A stretch of 64,000 nt of DNA from Bilifractor sp002394235 (GCF_052118845.1 NZ_JBQKGJ010000008.1:1-64000), one strand, 5' to 3'; positions 7,400-16,617 are shown, counted from the first letter of the stretch. Program-made: numbers and translations. Notes: a model not told the origin generated them from the sequence alone.

Positions 7400-8503
7400 T
7401 TACTCCGGTGTTTCCGACTGCTGGTTCAAAAGAAGCTCCTGCTCAAGACGGTCGAAGTCGTAATCGCGCTGGTGGAAGTTCTCGTTGAAGCGTGTCGAAG
7501 ATTTTGCGGGCTCTCTTCCCTGACGGGTTTGCGATGGAGCCGCGTTCCCGGATTCGGAAGATGCATGGGACTGGCGATAGGCGGAATCGAGCTTCTGAAT
7601 ATCGTCCGGCGTGTGGACGCCTGCCTTGTTCCAGTCGGAGAGAATGCGGTCTGCGTAGGAAAAAGAAGGCTGTCCGGTCTGCCGGATGGTCCGGCTGGCT
7701 GCTTCGCGGATCAGATCCATCGGCATTGCGTATTCCTTCAGCCATTTGTCCATCATCTTTATCTCATCGGGAATCGGATTGCGGTTCCGGATGCCGAAGG
7801 CACGAAAAATCGCGAAGTACCTGTCCTTCCAGGAACTGGAATATTCCTTCGCGGCCTGTACGGTCGTGAGCTTCTCATCGTTCCATGCGAGCCCGACCTT
7901 TTCAATGTAATTCATGTTCCGGCCGCCCCGCGATACGCAGTATTCCACCAGGTAGTCGATCAGATCAACCGGAAAATGAAGAACATCGTAGAAATACAAG
8001 ATCCGGCGCATATCTGTTGCACTCAGGGGATGACCGATATACTGTTCAGTGAAGAAAAGAATCTGCTGTACATCCTCATTGTCTTTGATTTCCTTTGCCC
8101 GGGCAGAGGAAATCTGTGCGGGAGCCGTTTTTTTCTCAGGGGGTTCGGGTGCTTTTCTCTCTGAGGGCTCCTCCGGTACATACTGAGTCTTCTGCAGTGA
8201 AGGCTGAAGGGGGAGAAGTTCGATCTTCTCAAGCTCCCGTTCTTTCCCCCGGTAAGAGAGATTTAGAAGCCCGGCCTGCTGCCAGTAGCGGAGCGCGCGG
8301 AGAACATCCTTTTCCGTGCACGAAAAAACATCTGCAAGGGAGGAGAGCGTAGGATTGAAATCCTGCCGGTGGACACTCCGGAGCAGATACAGATAGATTT
8401 TCACAAAGTCCCCATTGGCACGGGGCATATAATAATCGATAAAGTCGTCTGCCAGAAGTGTCATTCCGGCAAGACGACTGTCCTTAATGGTTAACAAACC
8501 CAT
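7400..8503 (-). CDS. dnaD: DnaD/DnaB-like replication initiation protein
   Basis: Primosome protein that cooperates with the helicase loader encoded next to it. A winged-helix-like N terminus covers roughly residues 1-100. After a Pro/Glu/Lys-rich linker (about 105-135) come two DnaD-type helical regions: one around ILFFTEQYIGHPLSATDM with NYIEKVGLAW, the other around YFAIFRAFGIRNRNPIPDE. The C-terminal 60 residues are polar and low complexity. GCAGGTGA lies six bases before ATG 8503. The gap to murC is only 15 bases, so it is surely in that operon. Confidence 0.88.
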   Translation of the reverse strand: MGLLTIKDSRLAGMTLLADDFIDYYMPRANGDFVKIYLYLLRSVHRQDFNPTLSSLADVFSCTEKDVLRALRYWQQAGLLNLSYRGKERELEKIELLPLQPSLQKTQYVPEEPSERKAPEPPEKKTAPAQISSARAKEIKDNEDVQQILFFTEQYIGHPLSATDMRRILYFYDVLHFPVDLIDYLVEYCVSRGGRNMNYIEKVGLAWNDEKLTTVQAAKEYSSSWKDRYFAIFRAFGIRNRNPIPDEIKMMDKWLKEYAMPMDLIREAASRTIRQTGQPSFSYADRILSDWNKAGVHTPDDIQKLDSAYRQSHASSESGNAAPSQTRQGREPAKSSTRFNENFHQRDYDFDRLEQELLLNQQSETPE

Positions 8504-8518
8504 AGTATTTCACCTGCG

Positions 8519-9898
8519 TCAGTCGATCAGATCCTCTCCGACCTGAACAATATTTCCCGCTCCCATGGTGATCACAAGATCGCCGTCCTTGACATTCGCG
8601 CGCAGGAAGTCTTCGATCTCCTCGAAGGACGGAAAATAGTCACAGTCAGTTCCCAACTTCTGGATCTCCGCCTGAAGATCCCTGGAGGAAACACCGTAGA
8701 TGTCAAGCTCGCGCGCTGCGTAGATATCCGCGAGCACCACATGATCCGCAATGGAGAGTGCCTCTGCAAACTGCGGAAGAAGTGCCTTTGTCCTTGTGTA
8801 GGTGTGGGGCTGGAATACACACCAGATCGTTTCGTGGGGAACACGCTCCGCGGTGTGCAGGGTCGCTTTGATCTCGGTCGGATGATGTGCGTAATCGTCG
8901 ATGACGGTGGCTCCGCACTTCATTTTGCCCTTGTACTCAAAACGACGGTTCGTGCCGTGAAAGCTCTCGAAGCCATTCTCGATGGTAGCGGCATCGATAC
9001 CGAGCTCTCTGGCGAGGGCAATGGCGGCAAGTGCGTTGCTGACATTGTGCTGTCCGGGCACCTGAAGCGAGAAATTGCCGATGGGGTTGCCCTTGTACAG
9101 AGCACGGAAAGAGGCATTCCCCCGCTTGTCATAGGTCACGAGATCTGCGGTATACTCTCCTTTGTTGCTCATGGAGTAGGTGATGATCTTGCAGGTAAGC
9201 CCCTTGGTGATCATCTTGCATGCCGGATCATCGGCATTGATGATCAGCACTCCGTCGTCCGGGAGAAGCTCCGCAAACTTCCGGAAGGAATGACGGATAT
9301 CGTCCAGATCCTTGAAAAAATCCAGATGATCCGCATCAATGTCGAGAATGATGCTGATCTTCGGGAAGAAACTGAGGAAGCTGTTGGTATATTCGCATGC
9401 CTCCATCAGAAATGTATTGTTGCTTCCGATTCTGTAATTGCCTTTGATCAGAGGCAGTATACCGCCGACGGAGATCGTCGGATCCATATCGGCCGCCATG
9501 AGAATGTGTGCAGCCATGGAAGTTGTCGTGGTCTTACCATGGGTTCCGGAGACGCAGATCGGAATCTTATAGTTCTTCATCATCTGTCCTAGGAGCTGCG
9601 CCCTGGTGAGGAGCGGGATTTTCTTCGCGACCGCAGCGGCATACTCCGGATTGCTCGGATGGATTGCTGCTGTGTATACAACGACATCAATGCCATCGGT
9701 AATGTTTTCGGCTGCCTGCTGATAAGCAATTCTGGCACCAGCCGCCTGCAGACGATCGGTCAGCTCTGATTCGTGGGAATCAGAACCGGAAACGACGAAG
9801 CCCTCCTTCAGGAGAATTGCGGCAAGTCCGCTCATGCTGATTCCGCCGATGCCGATGAAGTGGACATGTGACGGTTTATCAAAATTTATTTTATACAT
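8519..9898 (-). CDS. murC: UDP-N-acetylmuramate--L-alanine ligase
   Basis: Adds L-alanine to UDP-MurNAc, the first amino-acid step of peptidoglycan precursor synthesis. The 459 residues match the family. GIGGISMSG at 16-24 is the UDP-binding loop and GTHGKTTT at 118-125 the ATP P-loop; DDYAHHPTE in the third domain is typical of MurC. The frame opens upstream to 9934, but MYKINFDKPSHVHFIG with AAGGAG about 11 bases upstream supports 9898. It is the first gene of the operon, behind a three-hairpin leader. Confidence 0.95.
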   Translation of the reverse strand: MYKINFDKPSHVHFIGIGGISMSGLAAILLKEGFVVSGSDSHESELTDRLQAAGARIAYQQAAENITDGIDVVVYTAAIHPSNPEYAAAVAKKIPLLTRAQLLGQMMKNYKIPICVSGTHGKTTTTSMAAHILMAADMDPTISVGGILPLIKGNYRIGSNNTFLMEACEYTNSFLSFFPKISIILDIDADHLDFFKDLDDIRHSFRKFAELLPDDGVLIINADDPACKMITKGLTCKIITYSMSNKGEYTADLVTYDKRGNASFRALYKGNPIGNFSLQVPGQHNVSNALAAIALARELGIDAATIENGFESFHGTNRRFEYKGKMKCGATVIDDYAHHPTEIKATLHTAERVPHETIWCVFQPHTYTRTKALLPQFAEALSIADHVVLADIYAARELDIYGVSSRDLQAEIQKLGTDCDYFPSFEEIEDFLRANVKDGDLVITMGAGNIVQVGEDLID

Positions 9899-9917
9899 AG
9901 TATGGAAAACTCCTTTT

Positions 9918-10079
9918 ATATGCGAGAGACGCATCCGGGGCAGAATACACCTCAGATCGGTTCTGCTTATATGCGAAAAGTAAGACGCATCCGGCCGCAG
10001 AACATCTCACAGATGATTTCTGTATATGTGCGAAAAATGAGAAGCACCCGACCGCAGAATCTATCAGATTATTTCTGCC
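9918..10079 (-). repeat. Three tandem hairpin units in the murC leader
   Basis: Imperfect units at 9918-9968, 9969-10023 and 10024-10079 (51, 55 and 56 bp) each contain TATGCG, GCATCCG and a GCAGAA...TTCTGC inverted pair. Transcribed from the promoter at 10094-10122, they would give three successive stem-loops just before murC. No T-tract follows the last one, so they are not obvious terminators. Confidence 0.8.
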
Positions 10080-10093
10080 GATACAGCGTATCA

Positions 10094-10122
10094 ATTATAC
10101 CCTTGCGCCCTTAATATTTCAA
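10094..10122 (-). promoter_or_regulatory. murC operon promoter
   Basis: The minus strand reads TTGAAA (10117-10122), 17 bases, TATAAT (10094-10099). The start would fall near 10087, directly before the tandem hairpin units. Confidence 0.75.
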
Positions 10123-10239
10123 GCAGACGCCTGAGGTGATAATGACGAATTTCGCACAGCACATACAATACTGATATGCACTGTTTTCGGCAAAAGTTAT
10201 AAAAAACCGACAAATAGAATTGGAAAATTATTTAAAATG

Positions 10240-10268
10240 TTCACTTTTGAAAATGACTATGATATAAT
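10240..10268 (+). promoter_or_regulatory. glgC promoter
   Basis: TTCACT at 10240-10245, 17 bases, then extended -10 TG-A-TATAAT ending at 10268. GATATAATCTTTT is duplicated just downstream, giving a second TATAAT at 10280-10285. Confidence 0.7.
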
Positions 10269-10309
10269 CTTTTTATCGATATAATCTTTTCAAGACAAGA
10301 GGTGATTCC

Positions 10310-11587
10310 ATGGTCAAAAAAGAAATGATCGCCATGATCCTCGCGGGCGGACAGGGAAGCAGACTCGGTGTGCTTACTTCGAAGGTTGCAAAGCCTGCGG
10401 TGGAATTCGGCGGTAAATACAGAATCATTGATTTCCCTCTCAGTAACTGTATTAATTCCGGAATCGATACGGTGGGTGTACTGACACAGTATCAGCCGCT
10501 TCGGCTGAACAGTCATATCGGAATAGGAATCCCCTGGGACCTGGACCGGAATGTCGGGGGTGTCACTGTTCTTCCGCCATATGAGAAGAATACAGATACG
10601 GAGTGGTACACAGGAACCGCAAATGCAATTTTTCAGAATCTGGCATATATGGAGTCTTATAATCCGGAATATGTTCTGATTCTCGGCGGTGATCACATCT
10701 ACAAGATGGATTATGAGGTCATGCTGGATTTCCATCGCGCGAACAAGGCGGATGTTACGATTGCATGTATGCCTGTTCCGATGGAGGAGGCGAGCCGTTT
10801 CGGTATCATGATAACGGACGGAAAAGGGCGGATAACCGAGTTTGAGGAAAAACCGGAGCATCCGAGGAGCAACCTTGCTTCCATGGGAATCTACATTTTT
10901 TCCTGGAAAACCTTGAAGGAATCTCTGCTTGCGCTCAGAGATCAGCCCGGGTGCGATTTCGGAAAGCATATCCTGCCTTACTGCAGGGACAGAGGGAACC
11001 GGCTGTTCGCTTACGAATTCAACGGTTACTGGAAGGATGTCGGAACGCTGGGATCCTACTGGCAGGCGAACATGGAGCTGATCGACATCATACCGGAATT
11101 CAATCTGTATGAGGAATACTGGCGGATCTACACAAAGGGCGACATCATCCGGCCGGAGTACATCTCCGAAAGCGGTGCTGCAGACCGCTGTATCATCGGC
11201 GAAGGCTCGGAGATCTACGGGGAAGTTCACAATTCCGTGATCGGTCCCGGTGTCACCATACAGAAGGGAGCCGTTGTCAGGGATTCTATTATCATGAGGC
11301 GATCCACGGTCGGTGCGGGCACGAAGATTGAGAAGGCGATTATCGCCGAGCAGGTCCGCATCGGTGAGAACTGCAGCATCGGTGTCGGAGAGGAGGCTCC
11401 AAATGTCTTCAAACCGAATATTTACGCCTTTGGCCTTGCCACAATCGGTGAGGATACAGTGATCCCGGACGGTATCACAGTAGGGAAGAATACGGTGATA
11501 TCGGGCAAGACCGTTCCCGAAGATTATGAAAACGGCATTCTTCCCGGAGGAGGAGCGCTGATCAGGGAGGACGGTGATATCCTATGA
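10310..11587 (+). CDS. glgC: Glucose-1-phosphate adenylyltransferase, catalytic subunit
   Basis: Makes ADP-glucose from glucose 1-phosphate and ATP for glycogen synthesis. The N-terminal nucleotidyltransferase domain carries MILAGGQGSRLGVLT with KPAVEFGGKYRIIDF, then GTANAIFQN and ILGGDHIYKMDY. The C-terminal third is a left-handed beta helix of hexapeptide repeats (VIGPGVTIQKGAVV and similar). The 425 residues are slightly long. AAGAGGTGA precedes ATG 10310. It overlaps glgD by four bases (ATGA), so the two are translationally coupled and probably form a GlgC-GlgD hetero-oligomer. Confidence 0.96.
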   Translation: MVKKEMIAMILAGGQGSRLGVLTSKVAKPAVEFGGKYRIIDFPLSNCINSGIDTVGVLTQYQPLRLNSHIGIGIPWDLDRNVGGVTVLPPYEKNTDTEWYTGTANAIFQNLAYMESYNPEYVLILGGDHIYKMDYEVMLDFHRANKADVTIACMPVPMEEASRFGIMITDGKGRITEFEEKPEHPRSNLASMGIYIFSWKTLKESLLALRDQPGCDFGKHILPYCRDRGNRLFAYEFNGYWKDVGTLGSYWQANMELIDIIPEFNLYEEYWRIYTKGDIIRPEYISESGAADRCIIGEGSEIYGEVHNSVIGPGVTIQKGAVVRDSIIMRRSTVGAGTKIEKAIIAEQVRIGENCSIGVGEEAPNVFKPNIYAFGLATIGEDTVIPDGITVGKNTVISGKTVPEDYENGILPGGGALIREDGDIL

Positions 11588-12699
11588 GAGCATTAGGGAT
11601 TATTCTTGCAGGAGGAAACAGCAACCGGATGCGGGAGCTCTCGGAGAAGAGATGCATCGCCGCTATGCCGGTCGCCGGGAGTTACCGGAGCATTGATTTT
11701 GCATTGAGCAGCATGACGAATTCGCATATCCAGAAGGTCGCCGTACTCACACAGTACAATGCGAGATCCCTGAATAATCATCTGATGTCGTCGAAGTGGT
11801 GGGATTTTGGAAGAAAGCAGGGCGGTCTGTATGTCTTCACTCCTACCGTGACATCGACGAACAACTGGTGGTACAGAGGCACGGCAGATGCTATCTACCA
11901 GAACATACAGTGGCTGAAGGAAAGCCATGAACCCTATGTCATTATTGCCTCCGGCGATGGAATTTATAAGCTGGATTTTAATAAGGTTCTGGAATACCAT
12001 ATTGCGAAGCGTGCGGATATCACGATTGTCTGTACAGAATGTCATGACGATGACCCGAACCGGTTCGGCGTACTGAAGATGAACGAGGACTACCGCATAG
12101 AGGAGTTCGAAGAAAAACCCATGGTTTCAGATTCGAGCTTGATTTCAACGGGAATCTATGTTATAAGAAGGAGACAGTTAATAGAGCTCCTTGAGCGTTG
12201 TGCACAAGAAGGGCGGTATGACCTGGTTAAAGATATCTTTATCCGCTACAAGAACCTGAAGCGGATTTATGGATATAAAATAAATACCTATTGGAGTAAC
12301 ATTGCGACGGTGGAATCCTATTATCGAACTAATATGGATTTCCTTAAACCGGAGGTAAGGGATTTCTTCTTCAATGAATATCCCGAGATCTATTCAAAGA
12401 TTGATGACCTCCCGCCGGCAAAATACAATCCTGGCAACATAGTGAAAAACAGTCTGATATCGAGTGGTTGTATCATTAATGGACAAGTTGAAAATTCTAT
12501 TCTTTTCAAAGACGTATATGTAGGCAACAATTGTGTGATCAAGAATTCCATCGTCCTGAACAATGTGTACCTTGGGGATAATACTCACATTGAGAATTGT
12601 ATCGTCGAAAGCCGCGATACAATAAGGGCGAACTCTTATTACTGCGGCGAAGACAGAATCAAGATCGTGGTCGAAAAGAACGAGAGATACGCGATCTGA
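11584..12699 (+). CDS. glgD: Glucose-1-phosphate adenylyltransferase regulatory subunit GlgD
   Basis: A GlgC paralogue that modulates the catalytic subunit in Firmicutes. The nucleotidyltransferase fold is kept (GIILAGGNSNRMREL, RGTADAIYQN, IIASGDGIYKLDF), but the motif is GGNSNRM instead of GGQGSRL and the catalytic GGDH becomes SGDG, as expected for GlgD. A shorter beta helix ends the 371 residues. Start ATG 11584 overlaps the glgC stop. Confidence 0.94.
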   Translation: MRALGIILAGGNSNRMRELSEKRCIAAMPVAGSYRSIDFALSSMTNSHIQKVAVLTQYNARSLNNHLMSSKWWDFGRKQGGLYVFTPTVTSTNNWWYRGTADAIYQNIQWLKESHEPYVIIASGDGIYKLDFNKVLEYHIAKRADITIVCTECHDDDPNRFGVLKMNEDYRIEEFEEKPMVSDSSLISTGIYVIRRRQLIELLERCAQEGRYDLVKDIFIRYKNLKRIYGYKINTYWSNIATVESYYRTNMDFLKPEVRDFFFNEYPEIYSKIDDLPPAKYNPGNIVKNSLISSGCIINGQVENSILFKDVYVGNNCVIKNSIVLNNVYLGDNTHIENCIVESRDTIRANSYYCGEDRIKIVVEKNERYAI

Positions 12700-12730
12700 A
12701 ATGCCTGCTGAACGCGGGAGAAGGAGCCTT

Positions 12731-13003
12731 ATGCAGATCACAGATGTCAGAGTACGTAAAGTAACAAAAGAAGGGAAGATGAAGGCGGTTGTTTCCATTA
12801 CCCTGGATGATGAATTCGCAGTACACGATATTAAAATTATCGAAGGCGAAAAGGGATTGTTTATCGCAATGCCGAGCAGGAAGACAACAGACGGAGAATA
12901 CAGGGACATCGCTCATCCAATCAATTCCGAGACACGGGACAGGATCCAGAAGATCATTCTGGAGAAATATGGAGAAGTTCTGGATCAGGATGAAGAAGAG
13001 TGA
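12731..13003 (+). CDS. spoVG: SpoVG family RNA-binding regulator
   Basis: Small (90 residues) conserved nucleic-acid-binding protein linked to septation and sporulation control; its start MQITDVRVRKV and body FIAMPSRK are diagnostic. An upstream in-frame ATG at 12701 is rejected because GAGAAGGAG sits five bases before 12731. It follows glgD by 31 bases and may be read through from glgCD. Its stop codon lies inside a perfect hairpin. Presence does not by itself prove sporulation. Confidence 0.94.
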   Translation: MQITDVRVRKVTKEGKMKAVVSITLDDEFAVHDIKIIEGEKGLFIAMPSRKTTDGEYRDIAHPINSETRDRIQKIILEKYGEVLDQDEEE

Positions 13004-13020
13004 TTGGTAATACCAATCAC
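13000..13020. other. Perfect inverted repeat at the spoVG stop codon
   Basis: GTGATTGGT-AAT-ACCAATCAC has 9-bp perfect arms and includes the spoVG TGA. There is no T-tract, so it is more likely an mRNA 3' structure or an operator than a terminator. A TATAAT follows at 13030-13035. Confidence 0.5.
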
Positions 13021-13090
13021 AGCTTGCATTATAATAGGAAGAAACAGAATTCTTCATCGCTCAGAACACGGACAAGAAAACAGAGAAAAT

Positions 13091-13127
13091 CAGAAAGCAC
13101 CTGGCAGTGACTGTCAGGTGCTTTCTG
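13091..13127 (+). terminator. Hairpin before the RsmF-like gene
   Basis: CAGAAAGCACCTG and CAGGTGCTTTCTG form a 13-bp perfect stem with a short inner loop. The 3' arm contains GCTTTCTG, a terminator-like layout with a weak T-run. It lies 34 bases before the next start codon, so it could also attenuate that gene. Confidence 0.5.
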
Positions 13128-13160
13128 TCGAAATGCGGACGGGCGCAGAGAGAGGGAAAA

Positions 13161-14768
13161 ATGAAGCTTCCATATGAGTTTGAGGAGAGAATGAAGAAAA
13201 TGCTTGGCGATGAATATGACGATTTCATGGCCAGCTATGACAGACCTAGGCTTCGGGGCCTTCGTGTGAATACCATGAAGATTACGCCGGAAGAGTTCGA
13301 AAAGGCCGCCCCCTTTCCGGTACGAAGAGTTCCGTGGGTATCCGACGGGTTTATCTATCCGAATGATGTCTTTCCTGCGCGGCATCCGTATTATGCCGCA
13401 GGCGTCTATTATCTTCAGGAGCCAAGTGCAATGACGCCGGCGAGCCGTCTGCCGGTAGAACCCGGAGACCGGGTGCTGGATCTCTGCGCCGCACCGGGAG
13501 GAAAGGCGACGGAACTGGCCGCAAGGCTCAGAGGAACAGGGGTTCTTGTGGCAAATGATGCCAGCAATTCCAGGGCGAAGGCACTTCTTCGCAATCTTGA
13601 GCTGTTTGGTACAGAGAATATGTTCGTGACGAACGAAATGCCTGACCGGCTTGCCGATGTTTTTTCCGGCTATTTTGATAAGATTCTTGTGGATGCACCC
13701 TGTTCCGGCGAAGGGATGTTCCGGAAGGATCCAGATGTCGCTGAAACCTGGAGTCCGGAGCGCGTGAGGTATTTTGCGTCTCAGCAGCGGAATATTCTGG
13801 AAAATGCCAGAAAAATGCTGAAACCGGGAGGATACCTCATGTATTCCACCTGCACGTTTTCACCGGAAGAGGATGAACAGATGATCAGCTGGTTTATCCG
13901 TACATTTCCAGATTTTTCTCTCCAGGAGATGGAGGGCTATGCGGGATTTTCGGAAGGAAGACCTGACTGGGCGGACGGCAATCCGGAGCTCCGGAAATGT
14001 GTGAGAATCTGGCCGCACAGAATGGACGGTGAGGGACATTTTCTGGCATTGATGCGAAGAAATTTATCTGTGGATCCGGAGCTTGAAGCGGAATCGGGTC
14101 AGAGACAAGGCAATATCGCAGCTTCCGCATTGTCCGCATCAAGAGGACTTGCCGATGCCGTGACGGGATTCCCTGCAGGTGAAAGGGCAGGCTGTACGGA
14201 AGCCGGTTTATCAGTATTGGGAATAGGAGACCGTGCGCGGACGGACGACCGTACGCAGAGCGATTTGCTTAGCAGAAGGAAGAAGAAGACGCGCAGAGGC
14301 GGAGCCTCGGGAAAAGGCAGAGGAAGAGAAAATATGCCATCCGACATCCGTCCGGATCCGGAGCAGATGGAGCTTCTCAGTGAGTTTCTCCCACAGGCGG
14401 ATACGGAGAAAATTGAGCGACGTGCGGGGAAAGGATATTATGTACAGGAGCTGCCCGATGGCGCGGGAAGGCTGAATTTTCTGAGAAACGGTCTTTATCT
14501 CGGGGAATGGAAGAAAAAAAGATTTGAGCCGTCACAGCCTCTCGCGATGGCGCTGAATCCGGAGAAATTCGGGAGGTTTTTTTCTATGAGACCGGGGGAT
14601 GAAAGAATTGCCCGCTATCTTCACGGAGAGACAATTCAGGCAGATCCGGAGAGGGAGAAGATCAGCGACGGATGGAATCTCATCTGTGTGGATCGATTCC
14701 CGATCGGATGGGGAAAATATGCGAATGGTACGATAAAGAATAAGTACGCGGCTTCCTGGAGGAAGTGA
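13161..14768 (+). CDS. RsmB/RsmF-type rRNA (cytosine-C5)-methyltransferase
   Basis: S-adenosylmethionine-dependent RNA m5C methyltransferase of the NOL1/NOP2/sun family. The N terminus has RLRGLRVNTMK; the SAM loop is CAAPGGK (109-115). The two catalytic cysteines are visible in DAPCSGEG (C181) and YSTCTF (C231). A basic, low-complexity insert (about residues 300-390, rich in Arg/Lys/Gly/Ser) separates the catalytic domain from an RsmF-like C-terminal RNA-binding region. The 535 residues are longer than the usual 450-480 because of this insert. Start ATG 13161 follows GAGGG; the open frame upstream runs through a hairpin. Confidence 0.9.
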   Translation: MKLPYEFEERMKKMLGDEYDDFMASYDRPRLRGLRVNTMKITPEEFEKAAPFPVRRVPWVSDGFIYPNDVFPARHPYYAAGVYYLQEPSAMTPASRLPVEPGDRVLDLCAAPGGKATELAARLRGTGVLVANDASNSRAKALLRNLELFGTENMFVTNEMPDRLADVFSGYFDKILVDAPCSGEGMFRKDPDVAETWSPERVRYFASQQRNILENARKMLKPGGYLMYSTCTFSPEEDEQMISWFIRTFPDFSLQEMEGYAGFSEGRPDWADGNPELRKCVRIWPHRMDGEGHFLALMRRNLSVDPELEAESGQRQGNIAASALSASRGLADAVTGFPAGERAGCTEAGLSVLGIGDRARTDDRTQSDLLSRRKKKTRRGGASGKGRGRENMPSDIRPDPEQMELLSEFLPQADTEKIERRAGKGYYVQELPDGAGRLNFLRNGLYLGEWKKKRFEPSQPLAMALNPEKFGRFFSMRPGDERIARYLHGETIQADPEREKISDGWNLICVDRFPIGWGKYANGTIKNKYAASWRK

Positions 14769-14863
14769 GAGACGGAAAACCGAAAGCTGCAATTTGCGGC
14801 AATACAGAAGAAAATGTCGGAACATATAAATGACATACCGGAACATTCGTACAACATGGAAAT

Positions 14864-14942
14864 GAGAGGTACACAGAAAATTATGTGCTGACCGGAGCAG
14901 AGTGAACTCCGGAACAAAACTACGGAGCCCGCGTACCTCTTT
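14864..14942 (+). terminator. Large structured terminator, possibly a small RNA 3' end
   Basis: AGAGGTAC and GTACCTCT close a structure of about 75 nt that encloses CACA/TGTG and CCGGAG/CTCCGG stems and ends in TTTTT. A plain terminator would not need the inner stems. It lies about 95 bases after the methyltransferase stop. Confidence 0.5.
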
Positions 14943-15248
14943 TTGAGCATTTCACGACACGAAGAAGCCCCGGAAGTGACTCGCGAAACGATTCTCGTCC
15001 GGAATCGGACGCGTTGTGGGTTAGTATCATGAGAATACCCGAGCATGCCGGATTATCGCCGGCAGCAAAGAAGTGAAATAAAAGCGGATTGAAACGGTAA
15101 AGAGTTCCGAGTGAAGACTGGCATAGAGGTTGATAAAATATCAGCAGAATTATTGTTTTGAAAAACTAAAAAGCAGTGGCATATTTCTATATCCTGAAGT
15201 ATACTGATTATATCAAAACAGCCATAGAAAATAAAAACACCCCCGGAC
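14943..15248. other. Non-coding flank left of the recombinase element
   Basis: No coding frame is supported. The 3' part is AT-rich. The minus strand shows TG-A-TATAAT reading leftward near 15210, and CCGG-ATTATCG-CCGG-type short hairpins occur near 15050. Nothing else is recognised. Confidence 0.4.
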
Positions 15249-15281
15249 TGCAATATAAGAAATTATTATATTGCAGTTCTG
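15249..15281 (-). repeat. 33-bp recombination-site-like inverted repeat, left copy
   Basis: This is the exact reverse complement of 16618-16650. Within it, 12-bp arms ACTGCAATATAA and TTATATTGCAGT (15247-15278) flank an asymmetric 7-bp centre GAAATTA. This is the plan of a tyrosine-recombinase core site such as lox or FRT. The left site is perfect in both arms. Confidence 0.85.
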
Positions 15282-15296
15282 GGCAAATAATGGCCA

Positions 15297-16286
15297 TCAG
15301 GATGGTGGGATGTAAGTGTGTGTATACACCTGTTCCATGACCCGGCGTTTATCCTCAAGGCTCGGATGCACATACATCAGCATGGTAATATTTACACTCG
15401 CATGTCCAAGTATCATGCTTACCGTTTTCGGATCGGCGCCGTCTCTGATACACGCAGTTGCAAAGGTGTGACGCAGCGTGTGAAAATTTCTGGCAGGAAT
15501 GTCAAGCTTCTTCAGCAGATTTCGGAAACGCTTACTGCAGGAAGAGGGCTCCATACATTTTCTCCTGCCCGTTAACAGGTACACATCTGACGGCTGCTGC
15601 TGTTTCCTCAAAAGATCAAGGATTTCCGGCGGCAGTGGAATGGAACGGATGGAGTTTCTGGTCTTTGGCGGAGCGATCACGAGATGTGTTCTGTGTCCAT
15701 CTGTATCCGCATTCGGATTTGGAAGTCTGCCGAGAGATTTTGTAATCTGCAGCACTCCCTCATCGAGATTCAGATCACCCCATGTCAGTGCGCAAAGTTC
15801 CCCGATACGGATTCCACTCACCAGAGCCAGAAGGACACCGCTGTTATATGGTGTCAGGTTCTGTGTGAGATATCGAACCATCCTGCCTGTCTCTTCCCGG
15901 TTGAATATACTGATTTCCGGCTGATGAAAAGAAATATGTACCAGATCATTCATGTCCTGCACACAATAATGATTGCACTTCGCATATTTGAAGGCGGAGT
16001 TCAGGATCGTTCTCAACTCCGAAACGGTTGTGGGAGAAAGGCCTCCGGAATTATCCAGCCTTCCGTCTGATAATTTTTGCTTCAGGTAGCTGTTCAGAAT
16101 ATCAGAATCCAGCTCCGACAGCTGGTATTCTCCAAGATCATGGATGAGATGTTTTTCAATGAGGTATGAATATGTTGCAGGTGTTTTGCCTGACAATGCA
16201 GGATCCTCATCCAGATAGCGACGATAACTCTCCAGGAATTCATGTACCGTGATGATTTGATTTCGGTTTTCTTCTTCCCTATTCAT
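15297..16286 (-). CDS. Tyrosine recombinase/integrase
   Basis: Phage-integrase family site-specific recombinase of 329 residues. A SAM-like core-binding domain covers about 10-115. The catalytic domain has the full set: R160 (SGIRIGE), K208 (PPKTRNS), H269-x-x-R272 (FHTLRHTF), H295 (LGHASVN) and Tyr305 (MYVH). A further in-frame ATG lies at 16307, but AAAGGAG is just upstream of ATG 16286; its spacing of three bases is short, so the start is not certain. A TATAAT on the minus strand at 16324-16329 may be its -10. No excisionase or phage genes are nearby. Its only partners are the flanking 33-bp inverted repeats, which are its likely substrates. Confidence 0.92.
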   Translation of the reverse strand: MNREEENRNQIITVHEFLESYRRYLDEDPALSGKTPATYSYLIEKHLIHDLGEYQLSELDSDILNSYLKQKLSDGRLDNSGGLSPTTVSELRTILNSAFKYAKCNHYCVQDMNDLVHISFHQPEISIFNREETGRMVRYLTQNLTPYNSGVLLALVSGIRIGELCALTWGDLNLDEGVLQITKSLGRLPNPNADTDGHRTHLVIAPPKTRNSIRSIPLPPEILDLLRKQQQPSDVYLLTGRRKCMEPSSCSKRFRNLLKKLDIPARNFHTLRHTFATACIRDGADPKTVSMILGHASVNITMLMYVHPSLEDKRRVMEQVYTHTYIPPS

Positions 16287-16526
16287 ATTCTCCTTTCCAA
16301 CGATCATGCCAGTCCAGTAGCAAATTATAGCTCACCTTCCGGGGTTCTTTCCTGTATAATTATCTGAAAAGCCATGGGAATTTTGTTGGCATTCAGTTAA
16401 CAGAACAGAAAATTCAAAATGTGGCTGTCGAGCATTGCCGGATGGCGGAAACTTCATCTGCAAATTTCACTTTTCGGAGTACGGTACAAACAGTAACAAT
16501 ATCTTCTAGTAATTAAACATATTTTC

Positions 16527-16555
16527 TTGCAATAATATACAGGATAATGTATAAT
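16527..16555 (+). promoter_or_regulatory. Outward promoter inside the predicted invertible element
   Basis: TTGCAA (16527-16532), 17 bases, TATAAT (16550-16555), reading right across the right-hand 33-bp site. If the segment inverts, this promoter would face left instead. Confidence 0.75.
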
Positions 16556-16617
16556 ATGATCGAAACGGAGATATTGACCAGAATATTTATATAATATATA
16601 CAATTACAAAACTGAGT

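Noticed and set aside
14943..15120. tRNA-like or riboswitch-like fold in the gap after the methyltransferase gene
   Set aside because: Several short GC hairpins occur, but there is no cloverleaf, no TTCGA-type T-loop and no known aptamer blocks.
15247..15278. Left 33-bp repeat as a plain transcription terminator for the recombinase
   Set aside because: It can form a stem, but the exact copy in inverse orientation at the other end of the gene and the asymmetric 7-bp centre fit a recombination site better, and no T-tract follows.
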